A DNA stretch of 64,000 nucleotides from an uncultured Enhydrobacter sp. (lineage in GTDB: Bacteria > Pseudomonadota > Gammaproteobacteria > Pseudomonadales > Moraxellaceae). Below are positions 18,025-27,260 of the stretch, in pieces (positions within the stretch are counted from its first letter, which is position 1; each line of letters begins with the position of its first letter). The DNA is taken from contig CAMIOS010000003.1 in the NCBI GenBank assembly GCA_946222995.1, forward strand, positions 94,643 to 158,642. The letters run 5' to 3'. The notes under the pieces are model-generated. The model ran no database searches. It was not told the DNA's origin and saw only the letters and a list, made by a program, of their open reading frames with translations. The translations under genes and the position numbers were made by a program.

Positions 18025-19701
18025 CTAGGCAGCCATCAGCTGTTGCAAGCTACGTTGTCCAACCTTGATGGCATGATGCCCCGCAGGTTTATTGACCTCT
18101 AAGCTTTCAAGGTAATAATCCGCTGCCATGACCACATCAGCGATTTTGGCAAGTTGTTCGGGCGAGATAGCATGCGAGCCATTTTGCACCAACCCTGCCA
18201 TATAATTACTGGCACGTTTGAGCAGTTGGGCAGCGTGATTTAAGTTTAAGAAATGACAGGCTCCCGAAATATTGCGCATCATTTCGGGCACATTGGTCAA
18301 GTTCATGACATCACGGTTACTGTCCGCTAAATAGTCATTAAATGCACTTTCAATGGCGGCGATGCCCGCTCGGCTCTCACGCACTAACGTAGTGTAAGCA
18401 GTATCAAGCTGATGCAGGGAGATTTGTTGGTTATATAAAGGCAAATTTACCGCCCCTGGGGTATGACTTTTCGCCATAGAAATTGAGGCATTCTCTGCCA
18501 CCATCAAGCTTGATAACAGCGCATCAAAGTCATTTGGGCTGGGCTGTGACCAGTTTTTGACTTTGGCGATTTGTTGATTTAACGCCTCGCTGGCAGAGGT
18601 CAGGTTTAAGGTTTTAAACACCGAACTTAGCATGTGCATACGCTCGATCATATCTTGCAATTCGTTATCGCTTGGGTTCACCGTGTCTTGGCGAGCATAA
18701 TTATCGCTTGAGGTTTTGACTTGGTCAATTTCTTCTTGAATAATAGTATTTAAGGTATCGGTGACATCACGGTCAGGTCCAAACAAAAAGCCTTTCATCT
18801 TGCTTAATTGTTCGGCAGACAATGTATTGCCCGAGAATTTTTGTTGTACCTTTTGAGCCAATGCCCCATCTCGACTGCTGGCAAAACGCACCAAATCCGC
18901 AAAGCGAGAATCATTGACCGGCAAATAGTCATTAAACTGCTGTTCGACAAAAATCAATGCCCGTTTTTGTACGTTATTTAGCGGTAAGGCTTGGGCAATA
19001 TCAGATACGGCGGCATCCGCTGCTTGCCAAAATAGGCTGTCTGAACGTGCCGAGATGGCTTCACACGCCGCTTGCATGGCTTTGAGTTTGGCAAGATCGG
19101 TGGGGTCAGTTGGGCGTGTGTTGGCAGTCAATGCCACGCTCAAACCGGCACGATACGCTTCGACCAAGGTTTTGCTCGTAATGCCCAGTTCTTTGAGAGA
19201 TTGAAAATTTTGCTCGGGATTGGCGATCACAAGGCTGCTGGTTTTTGCGGTGGTGATTTGATTAAGGCTCACTTCTGGCAAGGATAAACCTTTGTGTAAG
19301 GTATTAATAATTGGCAAAATCAAAGACGGCTCAATGGTTTCTTTTAACAGTACAAATTCAAGATAGCGATTGAGCGTCATGACACCTTCTGAAATATCCA
19401 TCACAAGCTCGCTATCACTTTGTTCACGTTCATCATACAGTTTTTGAAAACCAATTGATAATGCCTTTGCCAATACCGCCCCTTCTTCTAGGCTAATTAG
19501 GCGTAATACATTGCTGACTTGCGCCAAGGTTTCTACCGAATCGAGCAATAACGGGGCTTGGCTGTTGTCATCATTAAACTCACTTAGGTGCATTTCAGCA
19601 TCGTGTAAGGTCACGGCAATTTCTTGACGCAATAGATGCAATGAGGGTAAGTCAAAATTGGTCGCGGTCATGCGTGGTGAGGTGGCTAATGTATCGCTCA
19701 T
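18025..19701 (-). CDS. fimL: Type IV pilus / twitching regulator FimL
   Basis: The 558-residue all-helical protein has the length of P. aeruginosa FimL (about 556), which resembles the N-terminal Hpt-like part of the ChpA chemosensory kinase. Residues ~60-120 (SVETLAQVSNVLRLISLEEGAVLAKAL) and ~450-550 (ISGACHFLNLNHAAQLLKRASNYM) show ChpA/Hpt-type helices, but no phosphorylatable histidine motif, kinase or receiver domain is seen. In Pseudomonas FimL works with PilG and FimV to raise cAMP through CyaB and so promote type IV pilus function; transfer of this role here is inference. It is the first gene of a fimL-nudC-RnfB-like run. The adjacency with nudC is the strongest support for orthology. 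Confidence 0.85.
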   Translation of the reverse strand: MSDTLATSPRMTATNFDLPSLHLLRQEIAVTLHDAEMHLSEFNDDNSQAPLLLDSVETLAQVSNVLRLISLEEGAVLAKALSIGFQKLYDEREQSDSELVMDISEGVMTLNRYLEFVLLKETIEPSLILPIINTLHKGLSLPEVSLNQITTAKTSSLVIANPEQNFQSLKELGITSKTLVEAYRAGLSVALTANTRPTDPTDLAKLKAMQAACEAISARSDSLFWQAADAAVSDIAQALPLNNVQKRALIFVEQQFNDYLPVNDSRFADLVRFASSRDGALAQKVQQKFSGNTLSAEQLSKMKGFLFGPDRDVTDTLNTIIQEEIDQVKTSSDNYARQDTVNPSDNELQDMIERMHMLSSVFKTLNLTSASEALNQQIAKVKNWSQPSPNDFDALLSSLMVAENASISMAKSHTPGAVNLPLYNQQISLHQLDTAYTTLVRESRAGIAAIESAFNDYLADSNRDVMNLTNVPEMMRNISGACHFLNLNHAAQLLKRASNYMAGLVQNGSHAISPEQLAKIADVVMAADYYLESLEVNKPAGHHAIKVGQRSLQQLMAA

Positions 19702-19844
19702 ATTGGTGTTGTCCCAAATTTATTGTTGTTTATCAACGCTTATTGTAATTTGTTCGTCCATGGCTGTCTATTATTCGGCTGTAAGATTCGACTAAATAAC
19801 AATTAATCCGATAAATTTTGCTTTTGCCAGTTGTCACAGCGTTT

Positions 19845-21455
19845 TTATGAATTTTTGACGCTTTCTGACAACGTTAGCCCCCAATTACTGGCAAGTTGCG
19901 GGTGTTTTTGGGCAAGGCTACTTAGCCAAGCGCTATGGTCATGTTCGGCTTGAGAATCGGCATAAACCCTTGCCACAGGGGCATCAAATCGTCGATGCGC
20001 TATCGTTCCACTCACCCCTGCGCCAATACCAATGCCATCATCAATGGCAAGTGATACTTGCCCACCTGTCATTGCAAGATAAACTTCGGCTAAAATTTCA
20101 GCATCGAGCAGCGCCCCGTGAAACGTACGATCTTGCTTACCGACATTAAGCCGTTTGACCAAAGCATCGAGTGTGTTACGTTGCCCTGCGTACAGTTGTT
20201 TGGCAATCGCAAGACTATCAGTAACACTGACGTGCTGAAGAATATTGGGCAAGCCCATCCGGCTAAATTCGGCTTGCAAAAAGTTCATATCAAAGCTGGC
20301 ATTGTGGGCAATCAATTCTGCCCCTTGCAAAAACTCAAATAGCCGCTGTCCGATTTGCTCAAAATTGGGCATGCCATCCAAAAATGCATTGTGAATACCG
20401 TGAACTTTGATCACCTCTTCATCCATGGTTTTATGCGGATTGACATACACATGCAGTTTTTCACCGGTAAAACGGCGATTGATTAATTCGACAATTCCCA
20501 CCTCGATGATACGGTCGCCATTTTGGGCATCAAAGCCCGTGGTTTCGGTATCTAGAATCAATTGGCGGTTACTTGCCCCATGGTGCTTAACAATCGGTAA
20601 AAGTGGCACAAAGGTAGAATTGGGCTGGGAGGTAATCCCAGTAAACTCTGGGCGCTGGGCAATCAATGCTTCATCTTGAGCGACAAACTTGCCTTGCTCA
20701 TCCATAAAAGCCGCAAAATCTGCCTGAGATACAGGCTGCTGGGGGGTGGACTGAGCGAAATTGGGTGAATAAGGCGCTTCATCCAACATATTTAACAGCA
20801 TATCATCGTACTCGCCGTGCAATTCTCTATCGTCATAACCATCCACAGGCTCAAAATCGGGCGGTAAATTCATCTCATTCATGATTATTGGGTCTTTTTT
20901 TTTAGCCTCTAATTTGATGGCAGTTGGGGAATTATTTGACGTGGCTGTTTTATCAACTTTCACTTGTTGATCAAAGGTTTTAGGTAAATTATCAATGCCT
21001 TGATTGGCAAGCTTGTCAGCGTATTCATTGCCATCATGCCCTGCATGGCCTTTGACCCATTGCCAGTCAATCTGGCGATTTTGACAAGCGTTATCAAGCC
21101 GTTGCCATAATTCAACGTTTAACACGGGTTTTTTGTCTGATTTTCGCCAGCCATTTTTTTTCCAACCATGAATCCATTGGGTGATACCATTTTTGACATA
21201 ACCTGAGTCCGTCCATAACTGTAACGGCAAATTACTTGGGCTATTTTCGACAGCAGCAATCGCGCCCATCAGTTCCATACGGTTGTTGGTGGTGGCAGGT
21301 TCGCCGCCACAAATGTCGATTTGTTTGCCGGTTGGCAAGATAATGACTGCCCCAAATCCGCCTTTGGCGTTATCTGCCACACCATTGCCACGGCAAGCGC
21401 CATCGGTATAAGCCAGTACTTTATCAGGCAATGGGGTTAACGCATGTGATATCAT
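19845..21455 (-). CDS. Fusion of ribonuclease HI and DNA polymerase III epsilon (proofreading) subunit
   Basis: One continuous 536-residue frame carries two enzymes. The N-terminal RNase HI domain (about 13-155) has all four catalytic acids: D18, E61, D83 and D147, plus HAGHDGNEYAD. The C-terminal DnaQ exonuclease domain (about 298-470) has Exo I D302 and E304 (LDTETTGF), Exo II D389 (HNASFD) and Exo III H446 and D451. The linker (about 160-295) is acidic and proline/glutamine-rich with no recognised domain. The tail past 470 would hold the polymerase-binding segment. In E. coli rnhA and dnaQ are divergent neighbours, so fusion of the two is notable. The product should edit replication errors and remove RNA-DNA hybrids. 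Both domains look active. Confidence 0.92.
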   Translation of the reverse strand: MISHALTPLPDKVLAYTDGACRGNGVADNAKGGFGAVIILPTGKQIDICGGEPATTNNRMELMGAIAAVENSPSNLPLQLWTDSGYVKNGITQWIHGWKKNGWRKSDKKPVLNVELWQRLDNACQNRQIDWQWVKGHAGHDGNEYADKLANQGIDNLPKTFDQQVKVDKTATSNNSPTAIKLEAKKKDPIIMNEMNLPPDFEPVDGYDDRELHGEYDDMLLNMLDEAPYSPNFAQSTPQQPVSQADFAAFMDEQGKFVAQDEALIAQRPEFTGITSQPNSTFVPLLPIVKHHGASNRQLILDTETTGFDAQNGDRIIEVGIVELINRRFTGEKLHVYVNPHKTMDEEVIKVHGIHNAFLDGMPNFEQIGQRLFEFLQGAELIAHNASFDMNFLQAEFSRMGLPNILQHVSVTDSLAIAKQLYAGQRNTLDALVKRLNVGKQDRTFHGALLDAEILAEVYLAMTGGQVSLAIDDGIGIGAGVSGTIAHRRFDAPVARVYADSQAEHDHSAWLSSLAQKHPQLASNWGLTLSESVKNS

Positions 21456-21576
21456 CGTTTCAAAAATCTTATCAAAAATAATTGCTTAGTATAAGCAAAA
21501 AAGCCCGAAAAAACCATGCCAAAGCGTTTATAATGTGTCGTTTAAGTGGATCTAAGCATTTGAAAAAGGGCACACC

Positions 21577-22077
21577 ATGCAGTTAGTTTATCGTACATTT
21601 TTTGGGATTATGATTGTTATCAGTACCAGTCTATTATTGAGCGCCTGTCAACCCACTGATAATGCAACCAAAGCTGAAGCCAATAGCAATGACCCATTGA
21701 TCGGCTGTTATACCGTCAGCCACAGCGAGCCTGCCCAAATCAAAATCAGCAAAACAGGCGACCCCCAAAATGGCGAAAGCTATGTCATGCAAATGCACCA
21801 GTTTAATGACCCCAATAAAGACTGGGACACACCCGAACCAATGCAAGTGTTGCCTAACGACAATAGCGAAATCACTAAATATTTTGATATCAAAGCGGAC
21901 GAAAACAAATACTTAGAAAAAGTCATCGCCCGCCCCGACCGTGTGTTTGTACTTGCCAAAATCACCGACAGCTTTGCTAGCCTAAATCCGCAATTTGACA
22001 GCCCGTATCTTGGCTATATTTATAAGGGTAGCAACACGGTTTATAAAGTCAGTTGTAGCTCGGGTCAAGCTGTCTAA
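21577..22077 (+). CDS. Small lipoprotein of unknown function
   Basis: The 166-residue product starts with a basic-hydrophobic signal peptide ending in a lipobox (SLLLSAC, cysteine at ~24), so it should be lipidated. The mature part contains a polar N/D-rich stretch, then a compact domain with GCYTVSHSEPAQIKI near the start and two further cysteines. No family is recognised. It is divergent from the RNase HI-DnaQ gene and followed 39 bases later by a small membrane-protein gene on the same strand. Confidence 0.75.
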   Translation: MQLVYRTFFGIMIVISTSLLLSACQPTDNATKAEANSNDPLIGCYTVSHSEPAQIKISKTGDPQNGESYVMQMHQFNDPNKDWDTPEPMQVLPNDNSEITKYFDIKADENKYLEKVIARPDRVFVLAKITDSFASLNPQFDSPYLGYIYKGSNTVYKVSCSSGQAV

Positions 22078-22115
22078 ATCGCTGAATATTAGATATTTGA
22101 ATAAAGGATTGCAGA

Positions 22116-22403
22116 ATGAATATGTTTGCTTGGTTAGCTTTGGGGTTTGTGGCGTATGTCAGCGGCTTTAGTATTCGGCATTTTTGGTTTAATAAACAAG
22201 ACTTGCCCAAAGATAAACTATATTCATATATCGCCGTATTCTTTGTGGCAGCGGTGGCTGTTTTTAGCGTGATTAATTTTTGGGTATTAAAAAAGCCAAG
22301 CATTGACTTGGCTTTTATTGGGGTATCAAGTTTGGTAGCAACCTTTATTTTTTATTACGGTATCAGTACAGATACCCGTAATAATATGAATTTACCCGAT
22401 TAA
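22116..22403 (+). CDS. Small three-helix membrane protein of unknown function
   Basis: A 95-residue protein has hydrophobic segments at about residues 3-22, 38-58 and 68-86, separated by short basic loops. An AAAGGA ribosome site lies 7 bases before the ATG. No family is recognised. The coding region contains a strong hairpin with T-tail (22288-22316; see findings). It ends 15 bases before the convergent DUF2147-like gene. Confidence 0.65.
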   Translation: MNMFAWLALGFVAYVSGFSIRHFWFNKQDLPKDKLYSYIAVFFVAAVAVFSVINFWVLKKPSIDLAFIGVSSLVATFIFYYGISTDTRNNMNLPD

Positions 22404-22417
22404 AGTTTTGGTTAAAT

Positions 22418-22852
22418 TTATTTACCTGTACTAAAGGTATAGCCGGCTGGCAAGCGGGTAAAAGTTTGGGTCAGCCCAAAGGCAGGGATCCCCTTAAAGG
22501 CACGCATGGTCATGGTATTACCATTTAACGTTAAATTTGCTTGGTAAACTGAGCCATCACTTGGGTTGATGGCTTGCCCGCCTATATATTGCCCATTGCC
22601 TTGCGGTTTTGCCGCTCTTAATACAGTTTTACCTTCATATTTGTGGCTACCAGCAACCACCACCCCATTTACACCTTGTGAGGTGGTATTAACAGCAATC
22701 ACATATTTTGGCACTTGGTTGTCATAATAAACCCAATAGCCATCTATCGGGTCAGCATAGACCAGTCCTGTAGTCATGAATAAACCCAGTCCCAGAGTCG
22801 CTTGGGGGAGTTTTTTTGCAATGGTTGGAAATGATTGAAAAAGCTTTAACAT
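22418..22852 (-). CDS. Secreted DUF2147-like protein
   Basis: This 144-residue protein has a signal peptide cleaved about after residue 33 (GLVYA-DP). The mature domain opens with DGYWVYYDNQ and ends with GGQAINPSDGSVYQANLTL and FKGIPAFGLTQTFTRLP. This matches the DUF2147 pattern (G-W start, GGxIxDPxxGKxY, GxxxFGxTQxWxR end). DUF2147 proteins are small periplasmic beta-rich proteins whose role is not established. It lies between the convergent membrane-protein gene and apbC. Confidence 0.75.
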   Translation of the reverse strand: MLKLFQSFPTIAKKLPQATLGLGLFMTTGLVYADPIDGYWVYYDNQVPKYVIAVNTTSQGVNGVVVAGSHKYEGKTVLRAAKPQGNGQYIGGQAINPSDGSVYQANLTLNGNTMTMRAFKGIPAFGLTQTFTRLPAGYTFSTGK

Positions 22853-22993
22853 ATAATTACCCAGTATTGATCAAGATATAAGTATCTATAAGTAAAGTAT
22901 CATAGCAGATTTAACAAGCAATATTCGTGAAGTTCGCTGATTATAAAAATAAGCTCACATAGGCGTAACATGTCGTTAAAAATCCGATTGATA

Positions 22994-24187
22994 TTAAAAA
23001 ATTCGGTTATTGTCTTGCTGCTTGGCAAATTTCCCAATATTGGCTTCAATGTTTTTTGCAATCGCCACATAAAATTGGGCAAACTCATCGTTAACCAACA
23101 CACTGGGCTCGCCTTTGTCGGCTTGTTCTCGGATGCCTTTCGCTAAGGGTAATTGACCCAATAACGGCACGCCATACCGTGTAGCGATATGTTCGCCACC
23201 GCCTTCACCAAAAATCGCTTCGGTATGACCACAATGGCTACAAGTATGCAATGCCATATTTTCAACAATACCCAACACAGGAATATGGGTTTTGTTAAAT
23301 AGCTCAATACCTTTTTGGGCATCAAGCAAGGCAATATGCTGCGGTGTGGTGACAATGACTGCCCCTGTCACAGGAATGCGTTGGGCAAGGGTAAGCTGAA
23401 TATCACCTGTACCAGGTGGCATATCAATGACGAGATAGTCAAGGTTTGGCCAATTGGTTTGGTTGTATAATTGCATCAATGCGCCGGTGGCTTTTGAGCC
23501 CCGCCATGCCACAGGGATGTTGTCGCCCTCAAGCAAGCTACCAATTGAGAGCATGGGCATACCTTGCGCATCAATCGGTACAAACTGTTCATTTTCAAGT
23601 TCAGGTTGCACGCCCGCCACGCCGAGCATCGCAGGCATACTCGGTCCATAAATATCGGCATCAAGCACCCCGACTTTGTTACCCAGTTTTTGCAACGCTA
23701 AAGCGATGTTAACGGTGGTTGTTGATTTGCCCACGCCGCCTTTGCCCGAAGCAACCACGATGATATGTTTGATACGAGGATGGGGGGTTAAATCACTTTG
23801 GCTGGTGGCTTTTTTGCTAATGTGGGGTTCATCTTGGTGTGCGTTATTTGCCTGAGATAGCATCGCATCGGTGACTTTTGGTAAAGTTTTACTTTCGCCT
23901 TTTGTGGTTGTTTGTGCTTTGACTGGTTCGGCGTTAAACAAGGTGATGTTCATATTCACCTCAGACACGCCAAGCAAATGTAATCTTTGGCTTAAATCGT
24001 GATGGATTTGCTCGGGATTACAATCATCAGGCAAGCGTAAAGTAAGATTTAACACACTGCCTTGGCGTTGTTGTTGGGTGACAAACTGCCCAATCGGTTG
24101 GTCATTGAGTTTGTACTGTTGTAAGACTTGGGCAATGCCATGTTCATCAATGAGGCTGTTGGTTTTATTTTTTAAAAAATTAAACAT
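22994..24187 (-). CDS. apbC: Iron-sulfur cluster carrier ATPase (Mrp/ApbC)
   Basis: ApbC/Mrp is a cytosolic P-loop NTPase that carries and transfers Fe-S clusters. The 397-residue protein has an N-terminal MIP18/DUF59-like domain (about 10-85). A low-complexity link leads to the ATPase domain, which has the deviant Walker A GKGGVGKSTTTVNIA, DADIYGPSMP and VIDMPPGTGD. The cluster-binding CSHCG follows. Length and order match the family. It is divergent from metG, as is common in gammaproteobacteria. A likely promoter is TTGATA-18-TATATC on the minus strand about 50 bases upstream. Confidence 0.94.
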   Translation of the reverse strand: MFNFLKNKTNSLIDEHGIAQVLQQYKLNDQPIGQFVTQQQRQGSVLNLTLRLPDDCNPEQIHHDLSQRLHLLGVSEVNMNITLFNAEPVKAQTTTKGESKTLPKVTDAMLSQANNAHQDEPHISKKATSQSDLTPHPRIKHIIVVASGKGGVGKSTTTVNIALALQKLGNKVGVLDADIYGPSMPAMLGVAGVQPELENEQFVPIDAQGMPMLSIGSLLEGDNIPVAWRGSKATGALMQLYNQTNWPNLDYLVIDMPPGTGDIQLTLAQRIPVTGAVIVTTPQHIALLDAQKGIELFNKTHIPVLGIVENMALHTCSHCGHTEAIFGEGGGEHIATRYGVPLLGQLPLAKGIREQADKGEPSVLVNDEFAQFYVAIAKNIEANIGKFAKQQDNNRIF

Positions 24188-24267
24188 GCGATACCCTTAT
24201 CAAAAAATGAGCCCCTATTTTAACAAACTTCTGATATAGACTATAGTGATCTGCTGTATCAATTTGC

Positions 24268-24293
24268 TAAAAAGCCCTGTATATAACAGGGCT
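24268..24293 (-). terminator. Orphan terminator-like hairpin between apbC and metG
   Basis: AGCCCTGT (24273-24280) and ACAGGGCT (24286-24293) form a perfect 8-base stem followed on the minus strand by five T. It stands upstream of the probable apbC promoter, and no minus-strand gene ends here. Confidence 0.5.
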
Positions 24294-24307
24294 GTATAAT
24301 TTAGGTC

Positions 24308-24330
24308 AAAGCTTGGTTAAAGCTTGGTTA
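24308..24330. repeat. Two 11-base direct repeats between apbC and metG
   Basis: AAGCTTGGTTA occurs twice in tandem with an 11-base period, about one helical turn. It lies next to the orphan hairpin in the divergent control region, so it may be an operator. Confidence 0.45.
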
Positions 24331-24491
24331 GCGATTTAGGCGCTGTTAAGTCATTATCGTTTGGCAAATAGGGTTGATTGACCAATTATTTGTAGTAAGC
24401 CTTAAAAGAAATAATATTTGGGTAAACGGGGCAATTTACGGTATCATAGCAACCAATTATTTTTTGCCAAGTTTGAGAAAAAGGGGCGGTT

Positions 24492-26591
24492 GTGAGAAAG
24501 ATTTTAGTTACCAGTGCATTGCCATATGCCAATGGCTTTATTCATCTTGGGCATTTGCTTGAGCATATCCAGACCGATACTTGGGTGCGAGCGATGAAGG
24601 CGTTGGGTCACCAAGTGACTTATGTGTGTGCCGATGATGCCCACGGTACGGCGATTATGATGAAAGCTGAAGAAGCGGGCATTAGCCCTGAGCAGTTTAT
24701 TGCGGATGTTAAAGCCTCGCACGAAAAAGACTTTGCCGGATTTTTGATTGACTATGACAATTATTACACCACTCACAGCCCCGAAAACGAGCATTTTTCA
24801 CAGGTAATTTATAATCGTTTGTACGAGAACGGCCATATTTCAACCAACGAAGTTGAGCAATTATTTGACCCAGAAAAAAGCTTGTTTCTTGCTGACCGCT
24901 TTGTCAAAGGTGAATGCCCAACCTGCGGTGCAAAAGACCAATATGGGGATAACTGTGAAGTGTGTGGCACCACTTACAACGCCACCGAGCTTAAACACCC
25001 CTACTCGACCCTATCAGGTGCGACCCCAATTTTAAAATCCTCAAAGCACTATTTTTTTAACTTGCCTAATTTTAGCGACTTTTTACAACATTGGACTCGC
25101 CAAGATGGGCGCTTGCAAGCCTCGATTGCTAATAAGTTACAAGAATGGTTTGATTCAGGTTTGGCAAATTGGGATATCAGCCGTGATGCCCCCTACTTTG
25201 GTTTTAAAATTCCCCATACCCCAAGTGATGAGCCAGACAAGTATTTTTATGTATGGCTTGATGCCCCTGTCGGCTATATGGCAAGTTTTAAGAACTTTTG
25301 TGAACAAAAAGGGAATAAACTGGGCATCGGGTTTAATGAATACTGGTCAAAAGATAATCACCATAACACCGAAGTGTACCACTTTATCGGCAAAGACATT
25401 GTGTATTTCCATGCGCTATTTTGGCCTGCGATGCTAGAAGGGGCAGGATTTCGCACCCCAACCGCCATCAATGCGCATGGCTTTTTGATGATCAATGGCG
25501 AAAAAATGAGTAAAACTCGCGGCACGTTTATTAAAGCCGAAACTTATCTTGAGCACTTAAACCCTGAATATTTACGCTATTATTTTGCCAGTAAATTGTC
25601 AGCCAATGTCGAGGATATTAACCTTGATCTGGATGATTTTATGCAAAAAGTGAACGCTGACTTGGTCGGTAAAGTGGTGAATATCGCCAGTCGCTGCGCG
25701 GGCTTTATCCACAAAAATCATGGCGGTAAACTTGCCAGCCACCTTGCTGAACCCCAATTGGTGCAAAATATTATTGAGGCAGGCGACGAGATCGCTGCTG
25801 CCTATGAAGCGCGAGAATTTAGCAAAGCCATGCGGCTGATTATGGCATGTGCCGATAAAGCGAATGAATATATCGACGAGAAAAAACCGTGGGCACTCAA
25901 TAAGGAAGCAAACAAACAGGCTGAAGTACAAGCAGTGTGCACCGTGGCACTCAATATTTTCCGTCAATTGATAGTCTATCTTGCCCCTGTATTGCCACTG
26001 ATGTGTGAAAAAGCCCGCGTCTTTTTAAATATTGACCGCTTAGATTTTGCCAGTCGCCATGAGTTATTGCTCGGCCACACCATCAACGCCTTTAGCCCAT
26101 TGATGCAGCGGGTCGAAAAGGACAAAATTGATGCCATGGTCAACAGCTCAAAACAAGATTTGGTTAAACAGCCCGAAGTCAAAACCGTCACTAAAACCGA
26201 TAAAAACCTAGAAACCCCAAAAGGCACTGACGTAGCACAAGATACTTCGTTTATCGGCATTGATGATTTTGCCAAAGTCACCATGAGCGTTGCCAAAGTC
26301 ATCGAATGCAATGCGGTAGAAGGGGCAGATAAGCTTTTACAATTTACTCTCGATGTCGGGGAAACCGATGAAAATGGCTTGCCTAAAACTCGCAATGTGT
26401 TTAGCGGTATTGCCAAATTTTATCAACCCGCAGAACTGACAGGTAAAACTGTTATCTGTGTCACCAACCTTGCCCCACGCAAGATGAAATTTGGTATTTC
26501 TGAGGGGATGATTTTGTCGGCAGAAAAAGACGGAAAATTGACTGTCATCACACTGGATGATGCGATCCCTGCGGGCGCAAAATTGGCATAA
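24492..26591 (+). CDS. metG: Methionyl-tRNA synthetase
   Basis: MetG charges tRNA-Met. The 699-residue protein has the normal length for the long, dimeric type. The HIGH motif is present as HLGH (about 17-20), the zinc knuckle as CPTCG...CEVCGTTY, and KMSKT as GEKMSKTRG near residue 337. A C-terminal tRNA-binding OB domain (about 590-699, ending near VTLDDAIPAGAKL) is present after a lysine-rich link. Translation starts at GTG (24492), supported by an AAGGGG ribosome site 7 bases upstream and by the conserved MRKILVTSALPYANG start. Confidence 0.97.
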   Translation: MRKILVTSALPYANGFIHLGHLLEHIQTDTWVRAMKALGHQVTYVCADDAHGTAIMMKAEEAGISPEQFIADVKASHEKDFAGFLIDYDNYYTTHSPENEHFSQVIYNRLYENGHISTNEVEQLFDPEKSLFLADRFVKGECPTCGAKDQYGDNCEVCGTTYNATELKHPYSTLSGATPILKSSKHYFFNLPNFSDFLQHWTRQDGRLQASIANKLQEWFDSGLANWDISRDAPYFGFKIPHTPSDEPDKYFYVWLDAPVGYMASFKNFCEQKGNKLGIGFNEYWSKDNHHNTEVYHFIGKDIVYFHALFWPAMLEGAGFRTPTAINAHGFLMINGEKMSKTRGTFIKAETYLEHLNPEYLRYYFASKLSANVEDINLDLDDFMQKVNADLVGKVVNIASRCAGFIHKNHGGKLASHLAEPQLVQNIIEAGDEIAAAYEAREFSKAMRLIMACADKANEYIDEKKPWALNKEANKQAEVQAVCTVALNIFRQLIVYLAPVLPLMCEKARVFLNIDRLDFASRHELLLGHTINAFSPLMQRVEKDKIDAMVNSSKQDLVKQPEVKTVTKTDKNLETPKGTDVAQDTSFIGIDDFAKVTMSVAKVIECNAVEGADKLLQFTLDVGETDENGLPKTRNVFSGIAKFYQPAELTGKTVICVTNLAPRKMKFGISEGMILSAEKDGKLTVITLDDAIPAGAKLA

Positions 26592-26649
26592 GTATGCATA
26601 AGTATCTAATCAAATCCCGTTGATTAAACGTAATACATCGTTTATTCAA

Positions 26650-26681
26650 TAAAAAAACCGCTTGATTAGGCGGTTTTTTTA
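26650..26681 (+). terminator. Terminator of metG
   Basis: AAAAAAACCGC(C) / GGCGGTTTTTTT hairpin with a 7-base T-run, about 60 bases after metG. A-runs on the left make it usable by the convergent small gene as well. Confidence 0.85.
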
Positions 26682-26704
26682 CTTTTCAATTACCATAACA
26701 GCGA

Positions 26705-26863
26705 TTACTTGTCTTTTTTGACACTAATGCGGATCGGAATTGATTTTTTGATTTTTGGGGTAGTGGCAGGCTCGGTAATATAATGTCCGAGATGTGGGGT
26801 TGCCAACGAAGAATTCACTGACCCGACCACCAACACGCCTGCCATCATTCCTGCTGTATTCAT
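26705..26863 (-). CDS. Small membrane or exported peptide of 52 residues
   Basis: An ATG at 26863 opens 52 codons to TAA at 26705-26707. A GGAG ribosome site lies 8 bases upstream. An alternative ATG two codons earlier (26869) is too close to that site. The peptide has a hydrophobic N-terminal segment (MMAGVLVVGSV), then TPHLGHYITEP, and a basic C-terminus rich in K and I. No family is recognised. The good ribosome site and convergent placement beside the metG terminator favour a real gene. Confidence 0.5.
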   Translation of the reverse strand: MNTAGMMAGVLVVGSVNSSLATPHLGHYITEPATTPKIKKSIPIRISVKKDK

Positions 26864-27260
26864 AACCATTTCTCCAGGTTAAAAGTAGCATGCGATTTAT
26901 TCAAACCACGTAGTCAGTAAGACACCGTTAATTTTTACCTTACATGAAACTGGCGCCCTACGTCAGTCATTCTATAAAAAAAAATATTTTATATCTAGCG
27001 TTTAATTATGACATTTTGATGAAAAAATTAGGATTTTTTTATCTTTTTGTAAAATAACAGCTTAATTTTTTACAAAAATCTCTTATAAATTACCTTTTGT
27101 CACAATCTAATCGCTAAAATTTTTAGAAGCCTTAGGGTGATCGATAAAACGTTTGAAATTTTAGAGTTTATCCGCTAAACTATTTGTTATTGTAAACTAG
27201 TACACTGAAATATTTTTATTCTCTATAGGTCATACCCGTGGATGTATTTAGGAAAAATAG
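26864..27260. other. AT-rich gap without a recognised gene
   Basis: This stretch should hold the promoters of the 52-residue peptide gene and of the first binding lipoprotein. An AGGAAAAA ribosome site is visible just before 27261. Nothing else stands out. Confidence 0.4.
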
